Shown: positions 21,524 to 35,188, numbered from the stretch's first letter. The stretch is 64,000 nt of DNA from Mallotus nudiflorus (GCA_947683625.1 CANTUR010000162.1:1612001-1676000); one strand, 5' to 3'. Numbers and translations are program-made. Notes: a model not told the origin generated them from the sequence alone.

Positions 21524-22622
21524 ATTGCCGTTAATTACCAACAATTTCAAGGGCTCATCTCGGGCTATATATCACTCAACAAAATTTTGGAAGCTTTGAA
21601 TTAGGGCCTACTTGTAATGATGATTCTTATGCAATATGCTTTAAAAAACAATCCTAAAAAATAATATCCACATCAAGTTGTTGCGCGCATATGCTCTAGG
21701 CTATCTATGTGATTTGCATACATCTCCATGCAACTTGTTTCTCGTAGTTGGTAATCAAATTGACACAATTGGTCATTATCGCTGTATTTGTTATGCTACC
21801 ACCAAACAAATATGAAATAAACAAGTCATCAATGGTCATATGAAACTTTTTCTTGCATTTAATACTGCTTTTATTTGACCTGATTTACACAGGCGTATGT
21901 AAGTTCCACGAACCTGCGATATATATAATTGATACTTTATTTTTGTCAACTATTACTCGACAACTCTATTGATCACCAGGCCCTCAAATTCCATTGTACA
22001 ATCTGGCTTTACTTTTGAGGAAGGATTGGTACATGTCAGTACCACGGATATTTAAAAGATATGCTAGATGTTATTGTTATTAACAGGAACCTGATACTTA
22101 ATTCCTATGGTGTTTGAGGTATTGAACTTTTTTCATTGCCAGTTGCTAAAGAAAGATCTATTGTATTTCTTTTTTTGTCCTGATCAAATACATGAAATTA
22201 TTATACATTTAGTGTCAAGTGGACATGGAGCCTGTCCAACCTCTTTAGTACTATCGTACAGAAGGCTCTCACAGTGAAGAAATTTTGATGTCTCATTAGT
22301 GGTAGCTAGGGACAAGGTTAATAATTTATAGGATATACCCTTTTCTTGTGTATCTCAGATTTTACCAGAATCAACAAAAGATATTGCAAAATCATAAGGG
22401 TTTGAATTGCTCGTTAATTGCTGAAAGAAAGTTGCATAATTTTCGTATACCTGAACCTGAGTTTACTGTTTTCAGCAGATCACTCATGGATTCAGTAATA
22501 TCTGATGCTATGATACTATAAGTTTCTGCAGTGAATCATTTGTTGTCCAGATGTTTTTGTAAACTAATTCTCAAAGTGTTCAAGTAAAATATGCCTTCAT
22601 ACCATCGAAGAGAGAATCAAAA
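21524..22622. other. SAUR-upstream spacer up to the copia A insertion
   Basis: No gene. The copy of the agtaccacggatat block near 22040 shows paralogy to 18312 in the adjacent unit. The spacer ends at CAAAA (22618-22622), the probable left target-site duplication of copia A. Confidence 0.55.
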
Positions 22623-22833
22623 TGTCAACAAGGGGAAGAGAATTGAAAGAAAAAGGATCTTATTTTTCCTTATGTTTTTCTTTACAAATGATACACATAT
22701 ATATAGTATCTATATAAATCTAAATTTGGAAATACAATCACTAATTTATATAAATCATTTCCTTATTTCTTTCCTCAAATTTCTCCTTAATTTTTCCTTC
22801 TTAATTTCTAATTATTCTATTCACACTCCAACA
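22623..22833 (-). repeat. copia A 3' LTR
   Basis: A 211-bp LTR with TG...CA ends, next to the purine tract at 22834-22842. Its partner at 35263-35473 has the same length and ends. Confidence 0.95.
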
Positions 22834-24068
22834 CTTCCCTTCAAGTTGACGCATAGATATCATCAATACCAAACTTGCTTGGTGAGTCATGGAACACTCA
22901 GCTTGAAACAACTTTTGTGAGAACATCTACTAATTGATCTTTAGACTTTACAAATGGAAACTTGATTATCTTGGTTTCAAGTTTTTCTTTGATAAAATGT
23001 CTATCTATTTCCACATGTTTAGTTCGATCATGTTGAACCGGATTATGAGAAATCTAAATGGCTACCTAGTTATCACAATATAAGTTCATTTCAATCTTCG
23101 GATGATACCCAACTTCACTACGTAGACTTCTCAGCCAAAGAAGTTCACATAGAGCTTTTGAAATTCCTCTGAACTCAGCTTCCGCACTTGATAATGCAAC
23201 TACCTTTTGATTTTTACTCCTCCATGCGACGAGATTACCTCCCACAAAGGTGAAATACCCGAACGTTGACTTCCTGTCCAAGCTTCCTGCCCAATCAGCA
23301 TTCATGTATCCCTCAATATTTGGTTGTGCTTTCTGAACATGAGTCCTTTTCCAGGTGATGATTTTAAGTAATGCAGAACCCAAATTATTGCCTTGCTCGG
23401 ATTATATATGAACTGACTTACAAGACTTGCCACATATGCTATGTCCGGTCTCATGTGAGATAAGTAGATCAATTTACCTACCAATCGTTAATATTAATCT
23501 CTGTCTGTTGGTGTTTGGTTCTCATGATTGCTCAATTTATCATTTTGAGCAACAAGTGTATCTGTTAACTTACAATCAAGCATTTTGGTCTCAACAAGTA
23601 GATTAAGAATATATTTCCTTTAGGATAGAAATATGCGTTGTTTTAGCTGGGCAACTTTAATACCTAAGAAATAATTCAATTCCTCAAGATTCTTCATCTC
23701 AAATATGCTTGCCAAGTATCTTTGTAAACTTACGATCTCCTCCTCATAATTCCCTGTAATTATCATATCATCAACCTAGATAATTAGAGCTATTATTTTT
23801 CCATCTTGATGTTTCAAGAATAAAGTGTGATACGAGTTACTTTGTTTGAACTCATACTTCCTCATTGCTGAGCTAAACCGACCAAATCATGCTTGGGGAG
23901 ACTACGTTAAACCATATAGCATCTATTTTTTTTATTCCGCAATTCTGTTGTGGTGTATGAGAACATAAGGTCTTATGACGTAGGCCATAGGCTTGGAAGT
24001 ACTATTGGAACTCATGGTTGATATACTCTCCTCTATTATCTGAATGAAGTATTTGTAATCTAGCTAAG
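22834..24068 (-). pseudogene. copia A pol remnant: RT and RNase H
   Basis: On the minus strand, 24068 downwards, an integrase fragment (LQILHSDNRGEYI) is joined after IHHNRIAE directly to RT sequence (LYGL, QAWFGRF). RT continues through the active-site region (VDDMIITGNYEEE) to NYFLGIKVAQL and LIYLSHMRPDIAYV. RNase H follows at 23383-22850 (ADWAGSLDRKSTFGY, ALSSAEAEFRG, LYCDN, then HVEIDRHFIKEKLE), ending DIYAS close to the purine tract. Stops and frameshifts occur throughout. The integrase C-terminus and RT N-terminus are missing, so this copy carries an internal deletion. Confidence 0.85.
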
Positions 24069-27000
24069 TGTAATATCCTGAGTTTTTAAATAATTTTAAA
24101 CTGTATCGGGATATGCAGTGTTAATGATTTTTGTATATATTTATGATTATTTTCATGAGTTTGATAATTATTAAGTTATTTTAATTATTCTTAATTATTT
24201 TAAGTGATTTAAGTAAAATTTTCTCAGAAATTTTATTTTCAGGGAAATTAAGACGTAAATAATTTGATATTAATTATTTTAAATGGTTTTACGAATTTGC
24301 ATGAACTCATATATAATTTTAAAGTGTCAAATAAAATACATGTTTGTACATTTATTTAAATTAAATTAGGGTTATTTTATAATTAAATTATATTATATGG
24401 TTTTAATATTAATTAATTAATTATATATGTGTATATATGTGTATATATTATTAAAATATGTGTGTGGTGTATATTTAATGTGTGTGAGATTATATATTAT
24501 TATAATAGATATATATATATATATACCTAATTATTTATAAAAAAATCAGAAGTTTGCAAAAATTACGAAAATGCCATCATCTTCCTCCTCACTCTCCCGA
24601 TCGTCCTCCTCCAAATTCCGGCCATTGTAACTCGGTTTTCTTACCGTCGGTGTGCCTCTCAACCTTCCTCCTCCACCTCCAGTCATTCCCGCCGCCCTTA
24701 GCCACCATTTCCGGTGTGTTTTGGCTGGAAAAGCCAAGAGAAGCCGAAATCATTTCCACCGTCGATCAGCACGATTCCGACCACCATTTTCAACACCGCC
24801 GGTTTCTATCTTCTCCTTGAGCTCCGATGAGTGTGATTCTAAGGTTTGTTTCACTTAAAATGGTCTAGATTTCCCTAGGTTTTGATTTTCCATTTTCGGC
24901 CTATTAGGGTTTCAATTTTTTTTGAGCTTCAATTTGAATGATTCAAACAATATCCCTTCAAAAAATTTGATTCTAGTAGCTTAATATACACTCTGGAATT
25001 TTTTTAGAATTTTAAGGAATTATTTTGATTTTTGTGAATTTTTTATTATTTTATTAATATTTTCTAATTTTCGAAAATTAATTAATTAAATTATGAAATT
25101 GTGTTTTATGGTGATTATAGGTGTTGAAATGAATTTTAGAAATTTATTTGTAATTTTTGTGAATTTTATACATTTATTTTGAATTTAATTAGTTTATGTA
25201 ATTTTTGAAAAATTAGGTTAATTATGTGTTTTATTGAAATTAATTGGTTAATTGAGTATATTTATTGATATTATTGAATTATATGTTGAGAAAATTAATT
25301 TTGAGTAATTATACTATTTTTGGTGAATTTTTTATTAAATTTAGGGAATTTACGAAACTAGGGGTTTTTTGATAATTTGATACTAAATTGGCTAAAAATG
25401 TAATTAAAATGGTTTTAATAGTTATTTAAGGTATAAAAATGATTTCTACAAATTATGTAGTATTTTTAACTAATTAAAACTATTTTTCGTAAATTATTTT
25501 CAAATTATATATATAATATACGATTTTTCTAAATAAATGAGTTTTTATCGGTTTTTAACATGTTTTAGAGTTAATTATGTAATTTGGATTGATAAAATGT
25601 ATTTTTATTATAAAAGGGCATTTTCGGTATTTCTGTATTATTCTGTGAATTGTGAACCTCGGTCGGTGAATTGTAGTTTGGAGTCCGACTGAAGGGTTGT
25701 GAATTGTGTTATTTCGAAGTGTGTTTCTTTGCAAGACCGGCTCTACTTTTTGAGTAGAGAGATGTCCATTTTACAGGGGAGGTTTTGCCGGATTTTCGGT
25801 AGAATTCTCATAAAACGTGATGTCCCGTTGAATTCTGATTCTAATTCTGTGTCTAGTATTCTAGATCAAGTTTCTAGAAATTTCGATAGAATTATTCTGA
25901 TTTCCTGTTGTCATTTATTTTTTTAGTTGCACTGAGACCGAGGCCTAGTAGACCAAGCCCGTCGGACCCATCTAGAGGAGCACAATAACATTGAGTTGTT
26001 ATTTTATATATATATATGTTTTAGGGTGTATGTTTTAGAAATGTATGATTTATTTTAGTAAAATATGCATAAACGATTTAATTATTACTTAGGTATATTT
26101 TAAATTATATGCATGTTTTATTAAACATTTACACTTAAAATATTTTTAAATACATTTCTAGTTTATTTTGTAACTATATTGGATTTATTTGACTTATATA
26201 TACTTGAAAGATACCTGGTTTACTTTTGGTATATTTTCAGTATATATATGGTTTATGTTGCTATTTAATTCAAATTCATGCATCATTTATTTTATGAATG
26301 TATGTTTTATATATTAATGAAGGATATCAATAGAACGTGCTACCTAGTGGGCAACACTAAGACCGAGTACGTATCGGTACGTTGATAGCATTTAGGCTAT
26401 ATTACTAACCTAGTGGTGGATATTGATAGGATTGATTTGATTTGATGTGAGATATGATTTGGGGAGTGTGATTGCTGGAGCTCGGTTGACTAAGTGTCTC
26501 GGGGCCAATCACACTGACAGTCAGACTGCTGGAGCTCGATTGACTTAGTGTCTTGGGGCCAGTCTACTGTCCAAATGGAACAAGTGAATATATTTGGAAT
26601 AAGTAAGCCTGTATGGCTAGAGTGTTGTCTAACACTGTTTGAGGTTGCGATTTTCTAGGGTTCTATTTGATCCTTCATAAACAGTGATTTTCAGTAAAAA
26701 ATGTATAAAATGATTTTGTTGCATCTGTGTGTATTTGCTTGTATATATATTTATTATATATACTATTAACTGTGCATTGTCATTTAGTATGCATGTATAT
26801 ATATTATAACAATTCACTCAGTGAGGTCTGACTCCCCTCCGTTGACTATTTTTCAGGAGAGTCATCGTCTTCAGACCTCAGTAGCAAACCCATACGCCAG
26901 ATTTCTTCCGCCCCGGCTTCACTATGTAAATTGCTTATCTGAGCTTTATTTTATAATCTAGACACTGCAGTAGTTGTAATCAGATGTGGGGTTTATGTAT

Positions 27001-27270
27001 TATATTTGTGTGAGTTATGTATTTCAAATATTTAAACTGGAATTTGTATTGAAAGATTATTTATTTATATGAGATGAGTTATTTATTTAAATCCATTGGT
27101 GGATATTTACTGTATCTTATTTATGATTTTATTTCCATTGCAGAATACTTTATTTATGTTATTATTATTATTGCATGTTTTTATTTTTTTTAAGGCTTGC
27201 TATAGGTTCCAGATTCGAAAGAATTCCCTTTCCCTAGCGCTGGTCATGGCCCCTGTTTTGAGTTGTGACA
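24069..27270 (+). mobile_element. Solo LTR 2 (long-LTR gypsy), 3202 bp, TSD CTAAG, inside copia A
   Basis: It starts TGTAATATCCTGAG and ends GAGTTGTGACA, with a perfect 5-bp duplication CTAAG at 24064-24068 and 27271-27275. The copia A integrase frame resumes on each side. A homologous LTR lies inverted at 40555-43866. Internally there is a pyrimidine-rich, GC-richer block (about 24570-24840), a long AT-rich stretch, a gtgaacctcgg block near 25650, and a pair of about 55-bp repeats (tgctggagctcg...tctcggggcca) at 26469-26572. The length and structure suggest a Tekay/Del-like chromovirus LTR, but lineage is not certain. Small proline-rich frames in the GC-rich block are probably not genes. Confidence 0.93.
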
Positions 27271-27275
27271 CTAAG

Positions 27276-28846
27276 AATTGAGTCCTAATCATCGCATGGA
27301 AAGATTTGAATATACTGAACACTCCATGCTTATGTTTTATTAAATACAACTAAGTCATATGTGTACAATCATCAATAAAGGTAACAAACCATTTAAAGCC
27401 TAAACTATCTGAGTAAGGAGTGGGTCCCCAAACATTAGAATGAACTAAGACAAAAGAAACATAACTTTTATTTGAGTGTGCTAGGTAAGATACACGATGA
27501 CTTTTTCTAGAGTACAAGTTTGACATCTAAACTTAAACTCATATGACTTTGATAGCAAACTCGGAAATAGATGCTTCATGTAACTAATGGATGGGTGTGC
27601 CAACCTTTGGTGCCACAACATGATTTGTAGGCCTTTGTTGCTTATCTAGTGCACTGTGTTTGCTCTATCTAAACTGAAGTCATCCATGTAGTAAAACCCC
27701 CTTCTTTTAGTATCACAACCAATATTCTCCTTTGTGAGAGTATCTTAAAACAAATAGAAATTTGGATATATTAGTGCACAATAATTTAATTCCTCAGTAG
27801 CCTAGCCTATAGATAGCAGTTTATTTGATAGTGAAGGAACTAGTAAGGTGTTAGGTAAAAAGAATGATAGGGATAGTACTACTTTTCCTACTCTTGTAAC
27901 CAGGTATGTCATACCATTGGCATTTTCAATACATTATCATTTGGGTTGATTAAATTCCATAAAGTCTTTTAGATCAAATGTTATATGGTTTGTTGCCCTA
28001 GAGTCAATAATCCAATCAGTCAAAACTCTCTATTTAGAATAAGATAAACCACAGCCTTTGTTACTTGAACCATTAGGAGACTTAATTGTGTTTTTTGGCA
28101 GAGTTGGTCCTTAGCACTAGGAACTCGATACTGGTCATTCGATATGTAGCATGATAGCTTACTGGGTTTCATCTCGTCATACCTAAGCATAAGCTTATTT
28201 AGTTGTCGAAAATGGTCGAATCTGCAGTGCATCACTCTAGACCTTATATAGCCAGTTAGCCATCCAAGAAGGTATAAACCTATCTTCTTGTATATTATTA
28301 TTGTAGATTTGGATATCCTCATAACACTTCATTGGATTTAGCCATCGAAATTCTATTTCCCTCCATAATCCTTATAATCCTTGGAGAGTATTGTAATATG
28401 ACTTAATGGATCCTTCATCTTGTCTCATCCAAGCTACCTATCCTTTTAGTTCATACATTTTTTAGGTTTCTGATTCATCAAAGAAAGTGGTAGTAATGGA
28501 ATCCCACACTTGCCTAACAGTAGGATATCAAATGAAGTGACTAATTAAAGATGGGTCCATTGAGTTTATCAACCTACCCATCATAACCACATTTTATGTT
28601 CTCCATTTTTAAAAGGATGGATCTGTTAAATCAGGTTGTGTGGTGTCTCCAATGATGTATCTGAGTTTGTCCGTACCAACTATATACATCTCCATCACTT
28701 GAGACTAAAAGGTATAGTTCGTTCCACCTAGTTTAATTCCTATATGAGTACTGGAGCTATCATGACTTAAAGTCATTAGGATTAGATTCTAGGTCAATGC
28801 TTTGTCAATTCTTCTAGAATAGTAGTAGTTGGTTTTTCTTTTTATT
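27276..28846 (-). pseudogene. copia A gag/protease/integrase remnant
   Basis: The minus strand near 28720-28790 encodes the Gag N-terminus (LGGTNYTFWSQVMEMYI). Towards lower coordinates come the rest of gag, a protease/GAG-pre-integrase region and the integrase core start (VWGPTPYSD, WFVTFIDDCTHMT). The last is cut by solo LTR 2 and resumes at 24068. Multiple stops are present. The right end at 28846 is the insertion point of copia B; the 5' untranslated part and primer site of copia A resume at 35189. Confidence 0.8.
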
Positions 28847-29027
28847 TAAAAACAATCATTGAGCCATAGATTTTTCTATTCACATATGAATTATAAATAG
28901 AGTTCAAAAGATAACCTTTGTTAATGTTATTACATCATGTGGTTATAGAAATAGAATCTCTTATTACAGAAACAAAATATCTACATTTCAATATTAAAAA
29001 ATCATAGTTAACTTGATCATCCTTTCA
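28847..29027 (-). repeat. copia B 3' LTR
   Basis: 181 bp, paired with 35010-35188. The outer end reads TA where the partner has TG (plus-strand reading), a single transition. Confidence 0.85.
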
Positions 29028-30254
29028 CCCTTCCTTAAACTTGGTAGTTGTATCAAAGACTATAAATTTGTCTCGTATAAACAAAACTGTTGCTTGGAAA
29101 GGGCCTTAGTTAACAAATCTGCAATTTGATCCTTTATACTAATATAATCAACTTGAAGAGGACCTTGATTGACCTTATCCCTAATAAAGTGAAAATCAAT
29201 CTCCAAAAGTTTAGAGCGAGAATGGAAAATTGGATTCATAGTTAAGTACATGGCAGATACGTTGTCACACCATGTAACTAGTGGTTGAGAAGAATGAAAA
29301 CTAATTTTTTTAAGTAAAAAGTGCAACCATAACAATTCTAAGCATGTGGCAGCAAGAGCTAGGTATTCAGCATCAATGGAAGATCAAACGACCATTTTCT
29401 ATTTTTTAGAGGCCCATGAGACAATATTAGGACTAAGATAGATGGAAAAGCCTATTGTACTCTTCCTATCTAGTATATCACTACCTTAATCAGAATCGAA
29501 ATAAGCTTGGAGAATGGTAGAATTGGTCAGATGAAGTAATAATTATTTTGACAGAAACCCAATGTTCCAATCATAGATCATGCATATGTTGGCAAACCCG
29601 ATTAATAGAAAAAGAAATATCTGGCTGAGTTATAGCCAAATATTAAAGTTCGCCAACTACACTGTGGAAAAGAGAAGCATCATGAAATATTTCACCTTGA
29701 GCACTATGCGAACGAGTGACACTAATAGGGGTGAAAATGACATTATTATCATGCATTTGAGTTTTGTGAACAAATCATTGATGTAATTAGTTTGAGTTAA
29801 TAAAAGAGAATCATTAGACCAAGTGGCTTCAATGCCCAAAAAATAGTGTAAGTGTCCCAAGTCTTTTAAGGCAAATTCAGTTTGCAATGAATTAATAATA
29901 TAGGAAGTAAAATATTCATCATTGCTAGTAAGTAGGATACCATCAACATAAGTCATGCAAAAATCCATGAGCCCATTAGCTTTATAATAAAAGAAGGAAT
30001 TGTTAGCTTTAGACCCATGAAATTCGAGAGTCTTAAGAGTAGTAGTGAGATGAAAATACCATGCTCACAGAGCCTATTTAAGGCCATATAAAAATGCCTT
30101 AATTTAAAAATGTAAGAAGGATGTTCAGGATTAACATACCCATGAGGTTGGCTCATAAAAACTTCCTCAGTTAAGTTGCTATGCAGAAAGGCATTGGATA
30201 CATCCAATTGGCGAACTTGCCAACATTGAGACATAGTAATATAAAGAAGTAAAC
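29028..30254 (-). pseudogene. copia B RT/RNase H remnant
   Basis: Order on the minus strand: the RT palm (SQCWQVRQLDVSNAFLH, 30234-30160), the active-site region at about 29930-29950 (MTYVDGILLTSND, YVDD changed to YVDG), then LKDLGHLHYFLGIEA. The RNase H C-terminal part lies at 29060-29335 (WCDNVSAMYLTMNPIFHSR, DHQIADLLTK-like DQIADLLTKAL). Frameshifts split the pieces. The changed catalytic Asp alone would inactivate RT. The RT frame continues at 32090 across solo LTR 3. Confidence 0.85.
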
Positions 30255-30259
30255 ATACC

Positions 30260-32084
30260 TATCATACCTCAAATTTGACTATCCCCAAAAAGGTCCAATG
30301 ATGAAATGAATCCCCGAGATGACTAAAATCTGCTCATTCGTAACACCTCTGAAGTGTGTAACCTTAAAAACACGCCATTTTATGCTTTGACCTTGCGAAA
30401 TATGAATTATCGAAATAATGAGAGGTTTTATTTCAAAAAAACTCCTCTCAGAATACTCAACTCATTAGGCCGGTGCATATTTCGTTAGATTAAGATCCAG
30501 CTTCGTGAAAAAATAGAAATCAATTTTGACAAAACAGACTTTGAAAACACATCTGAAAGGCTTCAAAACCCTCAGAATTGATCCTAGAATAGTCCAACAC
30601 AACTCGAGTATCAGTGCGTATCGATCAGAAGTGTGCGTAAACACCCCTAGGTGTTATTTGCTAAAATTGAGGTTGAATTTGGCAAAACAGACTACAAAAA
30701 TGCATCTGAAAGGCCCAAAAACCTTAGGAACCAACCCTGAAACATCGTGCATAGAACCCAGGAAAAGTGCATAGAGCATTGAAGTGCGCATGAAAAAGCA
30801 CACGTGCCCATGTGGTCACCTGCCAAACGCATGACCACACACACACTATGCATGGCCACATTCACTTGGCATGGCCACGCATAAAAATCTACTTTTACAC
30901 GCGTGACCACGTCTACACCACCCTATTATACACATTTTTTCCTATAAATAGACCCATCTACACCCCATTTTGGAGGGGGGAGCAAGTAAAGATACACATA
31001 CTCAAAACTCAATCTAATCGAAGGTGCGTGAAATCCCTTTTCATATAGTTTTTGCTCTCTCACAACCTTTCCCTTAGGTTTTTAAATCACTTTTTCCATA
31101 AAATCTAGCCTTATCTTTTCAAAGCACACTTCAAAGGTATATAATCTATCATCATTTTGCTGTCATTTTAAACCTCTCGATGAGGAAAGCTTGATAATCT
31201 TTCAAAGCTAAAGCTTCAAAGCTCATACAAGCTTATTTGAGTATGAGGACCATACAATTATTTTAGCATGTTTATTTTACCATATTGCATTTTATTTTAT
31301 TATTTCTAGCATTTGGGAATATTGTTATGTTTGTATGATGAGATTGACAATCTTGCATGTTATGTGAATAATATATGCTTTATTATGCTTATTTCTTATC
31401 ATCATTTTGCATCCTCTATTTCCAAAATCATAAAATCACTCCATAAAAATCAATAATGTGAAAAAGTTCATGTCCTGGAATAGAGTCAACATGCTCTCGG
31501 TCTAGTGATGACCTCATGCATCCTTTGTATTATCATTATTCATCATCATAGCATAAATAATCACTGCAAGCATGATCATCCTATTATTCATCAAGCAAGC
31601 TATGTAAATGGTCATATTATCCTTGTAGATCAATTATATTAGATTTACTTTTCCACAATCTTTTCCTTTTTATATGTATTTTATCAAGAAAGTGATGTAA
31701 TAAAATTTTCAGTTTTATTATCTCACCTTATCTGATGTACTGTGTGCATGCTATATAAACTATCATTACTGAAACTAGGGTGACGTGGTAGCTATACATC
31801 GAATATCATATAATGAGAAATAGTCAAAAAGTAAATGCGATCCCCTAAACTTGGAAATCTTTGTTAGGGACAATACTCGCTGAGTGACCCAATGTTATCC
31901 CTTTCTTTTTATGTTTTTCTAAAAATTGAGTGGCAAATTGATAAAATCAAAAGTGTCTCATCCCCTGAGACTAATCACTTGTCCATATTTGATAAAGTTG
32001 TCATGTCCCTTGAAAATGGAAAGACCTGCTACACTGTCTAACAAAGTAATAAAAAGACCTTAACAAAAGTGACGGTCGCTCACA
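30260..32084 (+). mobile_element. Solo LTR 3 (gypsy), 1825 bp, TSD ATACC, inside copia B
   Basis: It starts TATCATACCTCAAATTTGAC and ends GACGGTCGCTCACA, flanked by ATACC at 30255-30259 and 32085-32089. Conceptually removing it joins the copia B RT frame in register (VVKLTAV on one side, LLLYITMSQCWQ on the other), which confirms the boundaries. A TATA-like cctataaatagacc at about 30941-30954 suggests plus orientation. The region 30790-30910 is rich in CATG/CACGTG-like words. There is no internal domain. The first dinucleotide is TA instead of TG. Confidence 0.93.
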
Positions 32085-32089
32085 ATACC

Positions 32090-34951
32090 GCTGTAAGCTT
32101 TACCACAGGATTAAAAGTGTCCAAATAATTAATACCAGGTCATTGGTGAAAGCCCTTTGCAACTAATCTCACCTTATAGCTAATAATAAAACCATCAAAA
32201 TGCCTTTTAACCTAATACACCCATTTACACCTAATAACATTGTGAGATTGTGATCTAGGGACCAATTCCTATATACTGTTGGTGAGTAAAGCATCTATCT
32301 CCTCACCATGGATTTGCACCAATGTTCAATTTTAATATCTTAAAAGTAACAATAAGGCTTATAATCATCAGTAACATGTTAAGAGAAAACATGAGGTTTT
32401 AAACTACTAGTTTTAGAGCAGGTGACCATTAGGTGAGTGGAAGCCATTTCAGACATAAGTGTCATAGTTAATGGAGGAACATGAGAAGAAGATGTAGTGG
32501 CTAATGGAAGAACTGTATTAGGTGTGGTGGGAAGAGTGGAATGTAGTGGTGGTGTTAGAGTGGGAATTGATGTAGTGGAACAGGATAAAGGTTGAGAGGG
32601 GTTAGTAATTGGTGGAGGAAGGGATGTAGTAGGAAATGTAGTAGTGGATGTTGAAGAGGATTCTAATGTTGACTCAAGATAAGTAGGTGGAGGAGGTATC
32701 AAGGTGTAAGGCATATCAGTAGGATGGACAATAGATTGTCGAGTACTAGAGAATCTGTCACCATCTTTTGCAAATGGGAAAACCTGTTCATCAAAAGAGG
32801 ACATGACATAAGTAATGAATTTTGTTGGTCTAAAGATTAAAGCATTTATAACCCTTATGAATTGAACTATAACCAAGAAAAATACAAGGTGCAGAACATG
32901 GTGCTAATGTATTAGGAGTAGTAGGGCATAGCCAAGGGTAACATAAACAATAAAATTTTTTTAGAAAATTGTAATAAGGTTTTTGATGAAACAAGACTTC
33001 ATATGGGGATTTATCCAAATGAGGTATAGGTAATCTATTGATACATTATACAACAACTTCAAAGGCCTGATCCCAAAAATGCTTAAGGATAGAGGCATGA
33101 TCCATAAAAGCCAAACTAGTGTCAACAATATGGTAATGCTTTTGCTCAACACATCCATTTTATTTAGGAGTATAAGGGCAAGAACTACGTTGGACAATCT
33201 TATTATCAGAAAAATATTTTGTTAAAGCTTGAAACTCACCACCCTAATTGACCTGAAAAGATTTAATTGAACGACCAAAATTTTTTTCCACAGTGGTATG
33301 AAATTTAATCAAGCAATTTAATACCTCAGATTTAAATTTCAAAAAATTAAGCCAAGAATATTTGTTATAATGATAAAAAAAAAGAGAACATAATAGCATG
33401 AACCATTCATTGAATTAACAAGGGAGGGTCCCCATAAATCAAAACAAATAAGGTTTAAAGGTCTAGATGCCTTAAAATTAAAAGAAGAAAAAGGCAATTT
33501 GGTTATTTTACTAATACTACAGGCATGACAAAGGGGAGGAACATTAAGCAATGAAAAAGAAATAGCAGAATCATGTAATGCTTTTTTTATGGTAGATAAT
33601 GATGCATGCCCCAATCTCACATGCCAAGTTGAAAGAGAAGTAAGATGAGCTTGAATGGATGGTATAGTACGAATAGAGTCAGGGACCATGGAATAAAGGC
33701 CATTATCACTATTGCCTTAGTAAAGTACTTTCCTCATGTGCAAATCCTTTACCAAAAATAGGTAGGAAAGAATTCAATGGAAACTAAATTAGTGGTAGTG
33801 AAAGAGCTAACAAAAAATAAATTTTCATAGGCATTAGGAACATAAAGAATATTATTTAAATTAAAAATTTTGCCATTTAATGGAAAAGAATTAGCATCGG
33901 TATAAGAGATTGGAAGGGTTTTACCATTGCTAACCATAACTTCCTCAGGGCAGTGTATTCAAAATGAATAACAAGATTTTCCATATTTGCAATAGATTAT
34001 GAGTAGCACCAGTATCAACAATCCATGGTTTTTATGGTTTGGTAATGGAAGTATGAGTAGCCATATGTGTAGTTAGTGTAGGAGATGGGTATTGTCGTGG
34101 AGATGGACACTAATGAGAAACATGACCATGACCATGGTAGTTGTAACAAGTTCCTACTGATGAACTGTGAGCAGAAAAATGACCATAAGATTCTTGGTAT
34201 GGTTAGGGAGAAAAGGAACTACAGCCCCATCCATGACCACTACCTCAGCTTCGACCATGAGCAAAAAAATGAGTCGTTGGGAGAGAAATATTAGTAGAGA
34301 GATTTTCGGTTGAGAACTGAATTTCTTCACTTAATAATAATCTAAACAAATCATCAAAAGAGACAAAGTCAAACCTAGCCTCAATAGCTCGAACAAAGGG
34401 CCTATAAATAGCACCTACCAAGATAGTATGAATAAAATCATCCTCTGATATTGGACTATTTAGAGCTACTAGTTGATCAAAAATTAAATTTTCCCACTGT
34501 ATGTATTTTTGAATGTTGTCATTGTCACGTTTTAAGGTGTGTAGCTGTGTTTTAAGTTGATGAATTTGAACTTTTGAGCATGAAGCATATGTAGCGGTAA
34601 GCTTTTTCTAAGCTGTATAGGCTATTGAAGCACCAACAACTTGAGGAAGAATAGCCTTAGATAGAGAACTCACTATCCAACTAAGAACAATTTGATCCCT
34701 ACTGAACCAAGTAAGAAAATTGGGATTCAATGTCTGATCTGTTTTAAACATGGACAGTGGTGGACTGCCATTAATGTGACTTATTAGGTTGTAACCTCAT
34801 AGTAATGGCAATATCTAAGTTTGCCATAGCAAGAAATTAGTGGATGTGAATTTAATGATAATTAATGACCTACATTAGGAAAAGTGATGGGTAATGAAAT
34901 GAATGAAAAAGCAGGTACAACGTCAGTGTTGGTAGAACTAGAAGACGACAT
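32090..34951 (-). pseudogene. copia B gag-PR-INT and RT start remnant
   Basis: The Gag start is at 34949-34951 (MSSSSSTNTDVVPAF). A zinc knuckle-like CYNYHGHGHVSH lies near 34110-34150 with its last cysteine after a stop. The protease motif WIVDTGATHN is near 33990-34025. GAG-pre-integrase (WHVRLGHASLSTIKKAL) is near 33590-33640. Integrase follows (CHACSISKITKLPF, LICFDLWGPS), and its C-terminal part is at 32830-33018 (KSPYEVLFHQKPYYNFL, FLGYSSIHKGYKC). A Ser/Thr/Pro-rich linker is at 32400-32800. The RT start (GINYLDTFNPVVK) lies at about 32100-32130. Stops and frameshifts are frequent. Confidence 0.85.
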
Positions 34952-35009
34952 GATAAACATAAATAAATTTGAGCTTTTGGTTGGTAGACCATAGCTGGCT
35001 CTGATACCA

Positions 35010-35188
35010 TGAAAACAATCATTGAGCCATAAAGTTTTCTATTCATAAATGAATTATAAATAGAGTGCAAGAGATAATCTTTGTAAAGGTTGTTACATCA
35101 AGTGGTTATAGAAACAAAATATCCTGTAACAGAAACATAATATCTACATTTGAATATTAAAAAATCATAACTAACTTGATCACTTTCA
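35010..35188 (-). repeat. copia B 5' LTR
   Basis: 179 bp, paired with 28847-29027 and adjacent to the primer site at 34997-35009. Confidence 0.88.

Larger units (their letters stand above)
28847..35188 (-). mobile_element. Ty1/copia retrotransposon B, nested in copia A
   Basis: LTRs of about 180 bp lie at 28847-29027 and 35010-35188; they share aaaacaatcattgagcca at one end and terminate in tttca. The primer site TGGTATCAGAGCC (minus, 34997-35009) adjoins the right LTR. A purine tract (GTTTAAGGAAGGG, 29028-29040) adjoins the left. Orientation is minus. The element interrupts the copia A leader: gag of A lies to its left and the A primer site to its right. No clear 5-bp duplication remains (TTATT versus CTAAT). 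It contains solo LTR 3. Confidence 0.9.

Noticed and set aside
22591..22920. 109-codon plus frame
   Set aside because: It is mostly the copia A LTR read in the antisense direction.
24546..24858. Proline-rich and glycine-rich frames at 24.6-24.9 kb
   Set aside because: They lie inside the pyrimidine-rich block of solo LTR 2. The corresponding part of solo LTR 4 does not conserve the protein.
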